Assembly (NCBI RefSeq): GCF_000764305.2
Contig: NW_025945795.1
Span: 62,001 to 126,000, forward strand
Length of the DNA: 64,000 bases
Direction of reading: 5' to 3'
Source: Hyalella azteca
Lineage: Eukaryota; Arthropoda; Malacostraca; Amphipoda; Hyalellidae
The translations under genes and the position numbers were made by a program. The notes beneath the pieces are model-generated. The model was given only the letters and a program-made list of their open reading frames with translations, did not search any database and was not told the origin of the DNA. Below, in pieces: positions 37,031 to 47,300 of this stretch. The number at the start of each line of letters is the position of its first letter. Position 1 is the stretch's first letter.

Positions 37031-38024
37031 AATATGATAAAGACAAATCTCGTATACTGCTTCCCATTGCATAGCTCGTTCCCGATGACCCTTGCCTCTA
37101 TCCCGTGTATCGGAAGTGAACCGGCAGCTTGAAAATTTTCACTTCCCTGGCCTCGCGCTGAATCTTTGGATCCGATGAGCTCGGTTTAAACATCTTTTTG
37201 GTGGAAGAAAAACCTTTGACTACCGCCATTCAAATATCCTTTTATCTACAGTTCACTACAATCCAACTATCCTCATATCTAAAATTAAATAACATCAAAC
37301 AAGCATCTTATATCTACAGTTAACTACTGTTTAACTATCCTCTAATTCACAATTTTCTAACACCAAACTTTTTTTCCAGATTATTCTACAAAATCCTTCC
37401 AGTGAACTAGGAACAATCAAACACGCTCGGTTTGTGATTTGATTTAATAGAATTATAATAGGCAATTGTTCGCGGTAACTATCACATTTATTTCTCCTGA
37501 ACTAGAACCATCAAGACCATTCCATATATTTTGAATAAATAATTCAAACTTTTGATTCGTTGCAAAATTCCTAGCCAGCTATTTAACCCCTAAAAACTTG
37601 TTCATATTTTTAATGCGGCTTTTATTATTATTTTGCATGGGCACGGCGGTAACGGCTGCAAAACAACTACACTCAAATATATCGTTCCCTGATAACAAAT
37701 AAACAGATTTTATTTTGAAAGACATTTAAATCATAAAAGACATTAAAATTTTATAAGACAGTATGTTAATTATAGGAGAAATGTACCGGGTAAATTTTAA
37801 TTTTTTTTTTCTTCAATTTCCACGGACATTTTGTTTTTCAAACACTTATTCTCATTAGGTCACAATTATTTTGTCTCTGTACGTTATTTCAATCTAATGA
37901 TCTTGTTCGTTTCATCTACTTTTTTTTCTCATTATGAAGAAGTTAACTTTTGTTATGATTAAGTTACTGTATTTGTATCGTGTTGCTTTTCATGTCAGCT
38001 TTCTTTGTGTACATGGCGACTTAC
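37031..38024. other. Intergenic, nothing recognised
   Basis: Degenerate words with TATCTACAGTT(C/A)ACTAC near 37240-37340. AT-rich otherwise. Confidence 0.45.
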
Positions 38025-38071
38025 TCTGAAATAGAACCTGCGATGCCTCACATCGTAGGTTCTATTTCAGA
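38025..38071. repeat. Perfect hairpin heading a tandem array
   Basis: TCTGAAATAGAACCT (38025-38039) pairs exactly with AGGTTCTATTTCAGA (38057-38071). CGATG (38041-38045) pairs with CATCG (38051-38055), leaving one mismatch and a 5-base loop CCTCA. The right arm is the first unit of the array that follows. Confidence 0.85.
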
Positions 38072-38232
38072 GTTTCAGTGCAGGTTCTATTTCAGAGTTT
38101 CAGTGCAGGTTCTATTTCAGAGTTTCAGTGCAGGTTCTATTTCAGAGTTTCAGTGTAGGTTCTATTTCAGAGTTTCAGTGCAGGTTCTATTTCAGAGTTT
38201 CAGTGCAGGTTCTATTTCAGAGTTTCAGTCTC
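38057..38232. repeat. 25-bp minisatellite
   Basis: Seven copies of AGGTTCTATTTCAGAGTTTC plus AGTGC, with one substitution noted (AGTGT). Confidence 0.95.
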
Positions 38233-39627
38233 TCTAGTTATGATAATTGGGATCTCTTCAATTATTCATGGACTTCTCGTTGGAATGGTGGATGTGCCGG
38301 CCATTTCAAGATCATTAGGCAGATTGGCTTTCGATGAAGGCAGAGGCTCTCGCATTCTGAAACTTTCTTTACATCTTGTGTTGAATTAAAGAATATTTGA
38401 ATATATTTGTTGAACAATACTTAAACGTATTTCAGATGGATTTACAAGTGGGATATTTTCATGCAATTGGAATATACTGTGATTTTAAATTCCATGTTGA
38501 TATTGATTTTTATTGCACGAGGATATTTTGATCGTGTCTGGGCACATGCAAGACAAAAATCATTTCGCAGTTTCATGGCAATAAGCAGTATAGCTTAACA
38601 CCATGTGACATTAAACGAAAATTATTCCTTTCTATGATATTTAATAAATTTTATTCGGTGAAAATCTCCTTCGCCTTCTTTTTTTGCCAAGGTTTTCCGA
38701 GTGACGTCTGTCCCAAATAAAAATATATTAATATTTTAAAAACATTAGTCGGTGGATAGCCGGCCCGTGTATTTCTGAGGATCGGCCGCCGATAACGCGG
38801 CTGTGAGATTTAAGAAGGGAAGCTGGTTACTTAACATGCTTCTATTTAATGTAAAATTCTGGACAATATAGACAGTCCTTTCAACTACACCGGGACTTCA
38901 TCACATTTCAGCCCATAAAGAAGATGCATCAATACATAGATGCGTGCGTCCGAATATTCAGCAAAAAATTCGAAATTGTAAGTCCAAACATCAGTAAATC
39001 AAACTGCAGTTGTCATAACGGACACAAAAGCGATCACCGTAATAAGTTTTAAGTTTGCCGCTAATTTGCGCCTTTCGATTAAGTGATTGGCAAAGCCGTA
39101 GGGCCAATCATTCATTGCTTCAATTTCCGAGTTAAAATATTATGTGCGTCTTATTGGCGGCCAATCAAAGGCTACCGGGTCTGCATTCATGTGTTAATGA
39201 CGTTTTTTAAATGAGAATTTTAAGTATGCATTAATTTTCATGTACCTTTCCTCAATGCCCTCATCAGAGGATATCTTTCGCTGATATACTTTCAAATCAG
39301 AAATACCGTCCTTCATCTTGCACTTCGAGCTAGCATACAAAAAGAACCCTTTATCCAATGGTTAACTATTTTTTAATACTCCGCTTCATATATTTCTTTC
39401 AACTTAGATAAACATCTTAATGAATAGGTCTGATCCCTAGACTGTTAATTAAGACTATTTAATACAATTTTTGCCTAACTATTAACTTTTACTGCCCCTC
39501 AGTTAGCTCGGGTCCAGAGAACCTGAGGGCCAAATGCCCTCAGTTTTTACACGGCAGTTACGTCCGTAATTGCGGTGCCCTCGTCATACCTGCGCCCGTA
39601 ACCGAGGGTGTGGTCGTGGGTAACATT
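38233..39627. other. Intergenic, nothing recognised
   Basis: AT-rich. A stem built on CCTCAG/CTGAGG lies near 39495-39545. No gene supported. Confidence 0.45.
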
Positions 39628-39843
39628 TGCTCTCAAATTTCATATTGTCGTTTCATATCGTAAATTTCTTGCAATATGCTCTTAAATTTCATATTTCGTT
39701 TCATATCGTAAATCTCTTGCAATATGCTCTCAAATTTCATATTGTCGTTTCATATCGTAAATCTCTTGCAATATGCTCTTAAATTTCATACTGTCGTTTC
39801 ATATCGTAAATTTCTTGCAATATGCTCTGAAATTTCATACTGC
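39628..39843. repeat. 49-bp minisatellite
   Basis: About 4.3 copies of a unit with CAAATTTCATATTGTCGTTT, CATATCGTAAATCTCTTGC and AATATGCTCT. Confidence 0.9.
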
Positions 39844-41072
39844 AGTTTTTTTCAGTGAGGCTGTGGTGTTCAGTGGCAATATTTCAGTTCATTATTTTTT
39901 CAATGGAAATTTTGAGACTGATTAATTTCACAGTATAAGTTGAAACTAAATTTCTACTTATATTCAATTTTTTTGGCCTATCAAATGGATTTTTCTTTCA
40001 AAACAGTAAATTTAGGGGAACTCTTCCATTCAAGACTTGAAATATTTTTAGTTGTGATTTATTCCATTTCTGGTAGTGGTTTTTCTAATCTTAGTTATTT
40101 GTTTATTCAATTCAAGTTAGATTAGTTTTCCCGTACATACGAAGACTAAGAGAGGCCTGAGTCAGAGGCTAATGTGGGGTCACCGAGTACGAAGTCCATT
40201 TGAATAAAGGCTGCGACTCGCAAGTTACGGGAAATTGCTTCGGTTTCTGGGCGATGGCGCTTGCAAATGGACTTTCAAGTGGGCTTTTCAAGACAAACTT
40301 GGGTCTTTTTAAAAGAGTACTTCTGGCTCGGGTCAGGTTTTTTATATGCACTGCGTAAGTGATTTGCATTTTACCTGCTATCGCATTTTATATTTATAAA
40401 TATATTTCAGCCAATTAATAATTTCAAAGTGTGTTTATGGTCTTTTGAAAAAGGTTTATGTTTTGGGTGTATAGTGTTCGACTTCCAGGTTTTATTACTT
40501 CGTTAGAATTGTGCCTTATTTCGAGTTGTTTCAATATTTATTATCAATTAATAATGTTTTTTCGATTTCAGGAAAAAAAATTTTTCATTAATAAACGTGT
40601 TCACGTGAAATTTTGAGAAATTTAATAGATTTTGAACAGATTGAACATATTTGCAGTTGTACTGAAATTTTTATTTTTTTTTCGTGGAACTTAGTGATTT
40701 GAAAATCAAATGAAAATACGAAAGTGATATGATACATCGCCCTAATGTAAACATCAGTGAAGTGAGAACAAAATTAAAATGTGTTCTGGTATAATAATAT
40801 AATTTATTTCTTTTGGATTATAATTGAGATGAATTTTAACGTGATTTATTGCAATAGAAAAGCTTGAGGAACATTAAATTTCTTTCCACATTTATTGTGG
40901 GAAACAATTTTGTGTGAATGAGAATTTTCCAGAAAATGGACTAAACGTCGGCCTTGCCTCGTTATTGAATAATAATGGAATAAAATAAAATAAAATGGTG
41001 CAACATAACTAGATTTCTTGCTCCATATGCCGCCACGACTTTTCATCCAACGAGAAATTCGCGATTTCTCCG
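39844..41072. other. Upstream region of Ddr
   Basis: Presumed 5' flank and 5' UTR of the receptor gene. No clear initiator or TATA box was identified. An in-frame stop (TAG, 41010-41012) precedes the first ATG of exon 1. Confidence 0.35.
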
Positions 41073-41322
41073 ATGCACGAAATTCCCTCTAGACACCCGT
41101 CAATTCAGGACGGTGATTCCTGTCTAGAAGTTCTGTCACATTCCTGTCTACCGGAACCAAGACGTCCGATTCCAGGAAATTCCAGGGAGATCATGGGAAT
41201 TCAAAATTTGCATTCGTGGACAAATTTCTCCAAAAAGGATCGTTGGCAACCGCCGCTACATGTGATGCTCATCTGTTTGCTTCTGTTTGTCATGTGCCAG
41301 TCTGTGACAGCCATCAATTTAA
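41073..41322 (+). CDS. Ddr exon 1: start and signal peptide
   Basis: Encodes residues 1-83 plus one base. The hydrophobic core MLICLLLFVMCQSVTA (residues 65-80) is a signal peptide, with likely cleavage before INLKRC. The donor is TTTAA|GTGAGT. The first in-frame ATG after a stop is 41073, but ATG 41193 gives a more normal signal peptide (about 40 residues, n-region with KKDR) and may be the true start; 41265 is a third, less likely choice. The open frame continuing to 41450 is intron. Confidence 0.75.
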
Positions 41323-44300
41323 GTGAGTACAATTTTATTATATATTTGCTTACTCAATATAATATATTTTTTCTGATAACCTATAATAATATTAATAATG
41401 ATGAATTTTCTGAAAAAGTCTTCATAGAAGTGATTGCTCGTGCACTCTGATCTTTGTTGGCTTTGGAATAATCCATTTTTCGTTGAATTTTTTTTTATGA
41501 AATTGCGGCGCAGCCGCGAGTAGGTCTACTTATTTCGGCATTACTCGCGTGTAAACTAAACCTGTCACAATCTAAATTACAGATATTGTCCCCTTAGGCA
41601 ACGCGTCTCACATTCCTAAGCCAAACGCTGCACATTCCTAAGCCAAACGCTGCACATTCCTAAGACATACGCTGTACATTGCTAGCCTTACGTTGCACAT
41701 TCCTAAGTTACACGCTGCACATTCCTAAGTTATACGCTGCAAATTCTTAAGCCAAACGCTGCACATTCCTAAGCCACACGCTGCGCATTCTTAAGTTACA
41801 CGCCGCACATTCCTAAGCCATACGCTGCACATTCCTAAACCAAACGCTGCACATTCCTAAGCCAAACGCTGCACATTCCTAAGCCACATGCTGCGCATTC
41901 CTAAGTTACACGCCGCACATTCCTGAGAGACACGCTGCACATTCCTAAGTTATACGCTGCAAATTCCTAAGTTATACGCTGCACATTCCTAAGCTACACG
42001 CTGCACATTCCTAAGCCACACGCTGCACATTCCTAAGCCACACGCTTCACATTCCTAAGACACACGCTGCACATTCCNCTTGAGCAACGCGCTACATATT
42101 TATTAGCTCAAGGGTAGCGCTACACGCTATATATTCCTAAGTAACATGTTCCTAAGTAACGCGCAATTTGTTCCAAAACAATGCGATACGTATTCACATT
42201 TCACAAGCTTCATATTCTTTAGCAATGCGCTGCATATTCCTAAGCTACACTCAACATATTCCTAAGCAACTCTCAACGTATTCCTAAGCAACACTCAACA
42301 TATTCCAAAGCAACACTCAACATATTCCTAAGCTACACTAAACATATTCCTAAGCTACACTCAACATATTCCTAAGCTACACTCAACATATTCCTAAGCT
42401 ACACTCAACATACTTCTAAGCAACACTCAACATATTCACCAGCAACGCTCAACATATTCCTAAGCAACACTCAACATATTCCTAAGCAACACTCAACATA
42501 TTCCTAAGCTACACTCAACATATTCCTAAGCTACACTCAACATATTCCTAAGCTACCGCTGCATATTCTAGATGGCGTTTATGTTTCTCTCCCGACGCGC
42601 CCTCTTATAAATACAAAGGTTCGAGTCTTGCTTGCGCCGCCACAAAGCTTCTTTGTGACGCCAGCAGCTCATTCTGTATCTCTGATGCAGTGCATCTGAT
42701 GCAGTAACTTTGATACAGTACATATAATACAGTATATTTGATACAGTACATATAATACAGTATATTTGACACAGTACATATAATACAGTATATTTGATAC
42801 AGTGCATATAATACAGTATATTTGATACAGTACATATAATACAGTCTATTTGATACAGTACTCCCGTTACAGTGATCCAGTCAAATTGCATCAAAATCTA
42901 ATACTTTGAACATAGTAACTTTAATACTGTGCATTCAATAACGTACCGCTAATACGGTGAGTATAATACAGAACTTTTGAAACACTACTCCTGATATAGT
43001 AATTCTGATGCGGTACTCCTGATACAGAACTATTCATACGGTTCTTCAGGTATAGATTCCCTGATCCTGCACCTTTGACACAGCGCTTCTGATAATGCTG
43101 GGGAACTACTTCTCTTTGTGACACGCACTGTCATACTAGCTCAGTTCGATTGGAAAAGCACGATGGCTTTTCATGCATATGTCGTGCCGAAATCGCGAAA
43201 TAGCCGATTCTATGGAATCGGCAGCCAGTTTGACGAATCTGTAGAACCAGCATTTCGTTACTGATTCAGAAAATCGGACGTTAGAGTTAGAGTTGGAACA
43301 TAAGTTGACAGACAGAGTTAGAAAAGGACAGGTCAAGTTCATTCAAGCTCATTTATATTTAATATTGAAAAAAAACTTGGCTGACAGACCTAACCGTAGA
43401 TTTATATAGTATAGAAATGCTGATTCTACAGATAGGGCGAAGTGGCTGCCAATACCATAGAATCGGCAATTCCGCGAGTTCGGCACTACACATATATTCC
43501 ACAGAACGGGTATATACGATTCCGTTGTGCAGTATTGTGGCCCGCACCAGATCGTCTCTATAAGATGAAATGAATAACCACCTGAAATAATGAATGAAGG
43601 TGAAATGAATAACCCCGTGAAATAATGAATGAAGGTGAAATGATTAACCCCCTGAAATAATGAATGAAGGTGAAATGAATAACCCCCTGAAATAATGAAT
43701 GAAGGTGAACTGAATAACCCCCTGAAATAATGAATGAAGGTGAAATGAATAACCCCCTGAAATAATGAAAATCTGAACAGACGAACGTAAAACTCTAAAC
43801 GTAAAATATTAAAATCGTTGCAGCATAATATTATAATAATCAATTCATATAAATCTATACTCTTCCATAACAATACAGTATTTCTGAAACAGCGTTCCTG
43901 ATAAACTACTAAACGCTTTAACATTTTATTAAATCAGATAAGTGTGACAAAATCGAAGCAGGTTTCAAGCTCACTTTACATCTGTAAAAAAGTTTCATTT
44001 TCCAAAACGCTATTAGCTCATAATCGAGGAAATTAAATAATTCATGGAATTATTCATCATATTCATTAATTCATCAGATTCATCTGGCCGAAATTTCACT
44101 CAAATTCACTTTAAACGCATTTAGAAATATTTATGTGTAGACTTATTTCCGGATTCTCCAATACGGAAATAATTACGGAAATATAATTAATAATAATAAT
44201 TATATTAATCCGTAATTAATAATAATTACGGAAACGTTAAGAGATAAGAAATATGATGTATGGTCTGATGTATGGATGTATGGTATATATACATGGCATA

Positions 44301-47300
44301 GCAACGTCCGGTGATCGGTCATTTCTAAAATTGATTGTCCTCTGATTGGCAATTAAGTGTGACGGGCAATCGTTTGCAAGTGACACTAAAAACTATTTTC
44401 AATGAACACGCTATTCAAATTAACTTCCTATGGGTGCAGCACTTTAATGAGAGAAAAAAATAATGTGAATTGTTAATGAGGTAGTTTTTTTTACTAGAAA
44501 AAATACGTTCAAGCACAAAGAAAGTTATATAAAAATAAATCTGTACATTGCACGACTCCGACAACTGCTGCATCACATACCACAAAAATATTACTCACAA
44601 TAATGTATAAAAACATGAACTTAAATCCAACATTAAATGGACATTTATCTTATCTAATTCGAGATTGCTTCCTTATGCGAGTCCAAATTTGGAAAGCTGT
44701 GGCATATCCGTAGTCGTTACTAGCAGCGGCTGCTTGTACAGTGGGTTACTAGCAAAGCATTACTAGCAAAGCAAGTGCAGCAGCCCAGTCACTAGCACTA
44801 ACAGAAGCACCATCACTAGCACCACCATCACCAGCACCACCATCACCAGCACCACCATCACCAGCATCACCACCACCTTGTTTTACTCTATATACATTAA
44901 GGTTTAAGTGCCACAACGAAGCTCTTCCTGAGGGAATCTCGACACGCTGCTTTTGTTCTGACGCTCCTGCTGTTGTTGTTGTTGCTGTTGTTGTTGTTGC
45001 TGTTGTTGGTGCTGTTGTTGGTGCTGTTGTTGTTGTTGCTGTTATTGTTGTTGCTGTTATTGTTGTTGCTGTTGTTGGTGCTGTTGTTGTTGTTGCTGTT
45101 ATTGTTGTTGCTGTTGTTGTTGCTGTTATTGTTGTTGCTCTTGTTGGTGCTGTTGTTGTTACTGTTGTTGTTGTTGCTGTTATTGTTGTTGCTGTTATTG
45201 TTGTTGCTGTTGTTGGTGCTGTTGTTGTTGTTGCTGTTATTGTTGTTGCTGTTGTTGTTGCTGTTGTTGGTGCTGTTGTTGTTGCTGTTGATATTGTTGC
45301 CGTCGTTGTTGTGATAGTTTTGCTGATGTTGGCCTCCTAATTATTGTTGTTGTTGTTGTTAATACTAGCCAGTTTTTAGCGCATTTTCTCATTTATGGAA
45401 AAAATGCACTATTGTGCTCGCCATTTCCGTCCGTCTGACTGTCCGTCCGTGACTTCATGTTTTCGTCGACGAAAAAACGCGCTCTCTGTCACTCACTGCA
45501 GTGAGTACTGAGTTATATTTTTTGTTGTTTAGTTATGCTGGCGATTTTTTATGATGATACTGGTATGCTATTTCTATTCTGTATATACTGGTGTATTATT
45601 GTTGTTTTTGATGCTGTTACGTTATTATTGTTGTTAATGCTGGGCTCTTATGTTTGTTCTTCATGAAGCTCTGTTATTGTTGTCGCCGATATTGCTGTGT
45701 CACGCTCCTGTTATATCTCCATAACATCATCAGGCAGGTCGTGGTTATGTAATTAAACAGACTTACGACCCGTAATTAATCGAAATCAGGGCTTGAACTC
45801 TGAACAGAATTTGAACTCTTTAATCTGATCTAATTTGCTGGGAAATAATCTAATTTAGGATTGGAACCATTAATCTAATCTAATTTGCAGGGAAATAATC
45901 TAGTTTAGGACTAGAACTCATTATTCTAATTTAATTTGCAGGGAAAAAAATCTAGCTTAATTTAACACATTAATATTTACTAATTTGTGGGAAATAATCC
46001 AATTTAGGACTTGAACTCATTAATCTAATCTAATTTGTAGGAAAATAATGTAATTTATGATATGAACTCATGAATGCAATCTAATTTGCATTGAAATAAT
46101 CCAATATAGGACTTAAACTCATGAATCTAATCTAATTTGCAGGGAATCATCTAATTTAGGACTTGAACTCATTAATTTGATCTAATTTGTAGGAAAATAA
46201 TGTAATTTACGATATGAACTCATGAATTTAATATAATTTGCAGGGAAATAATCTAGTTTAGTATCTGAATTAATTCCCCGTAAACAATTCCCCGACAGAG
46301 CGCTGCGACAGCGCCCTGGGCATGGCGGACAAGTCCATCCCCGACCAGAACTCTTTAATCTGATCTAATTTGCTGGGAAATAATCTAATTTAGGATTGGA
46401 ACCATTAATCTAATCTAATTTGCAGGGAAATAATGTAATTTATGATATGAACTCAATAATCTAATCTAATTTACAGTGAAATAATCCAATTTGGGACTTA
46501 AACTCATGAATTTAATCTAATTTGCAGAGAAATAATCTATTTGTGATATGAACTCATGAATCTAATATAATTTACAGGGAAATAATCCAATTTAGGACTT
46601 AAACTCATGAATCTAATCTAATTTGCAGGGAAATAATCTAATTTAGGACTAGAACTCATTAATCTATTTTAATTTACAGGGAAAAAAATCTAGCTTAATC
46701 TAACACATTAATATTTACTAATTTGTGGGGAAATAATCAAATTTAAGATATGAACTCATGAATCTAATTTAACTTACAGGGAAATAATCTAGTTTAGTAT
46801 TCGAATTAATTCCCCATAAACAATTCCCCGACAGAGCGATGCGACAGCGCCCTGGGCATGGCGGACAAGTCCATCCCCGACCACCACATCACCGCGTCCT
46901 CCTTCTACGACGCTGCCGTCAACGCCTTCTACGCCAGGTACTACTTCTACGCCAGGTAGTATTACTACGCCGGGTAGTATTACTACGCCAGGTAGTATTA
47001 CTACGCCAGGTAGTATTACTACGCCAGGTAGTATTACTACGCCGGGTAGTATTACTACGCCAGGTAGTATTACTACGCCAGGTAGTATTACTACGCCAGG
47101 TAGTATTACTGCGCCAGGTAGTATTACTACGCCTGATAGTATTGCTACGCCATGTAGTATTACTACGCCAGGTAGTATTACTACGCCAGGTAGTATTACT
47201 ACTTTGGTTATCACTTCTATGCCAGCGTGTTGCTACCTCATACCTTGAAAATATTAGGTATTATAGTGTTTTAATTATATTATATCTCATACCTTCATAT

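Noticed and set aside
41323..41450. Continuation of the exon 1 frame past the donor
   Set aside because: The donor TTTAA|GTGAGT joins perfectly to exon 2 in phase; the continuation is AT-rich intron.
41600..42560. Regular 22-bp repeats considered as a CRISPR-like array
   Set aside because: Units are contiguous with no unique spacers, in an intron of an animal gene.
42610..42650. tRNA-like 3' end (GGTTCGAGTC...GCGCCGCCA)
   Set aside because: No matching A box, anticodon arm or acceptor 5' strand could be found upstream; at best a tRNA-derived fragment.
43349..43924. 191-residue minus-strand frame
   Set aside because: Its centre is the 35-bp minisatellite read in successive frames; the flanks show no domain.
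44973..45314. 113-codon poly-Leu/Val frame
   Set aside because: Pure trinucleotide microsatellite inside Ddr intron 1; no unique coding sequence.
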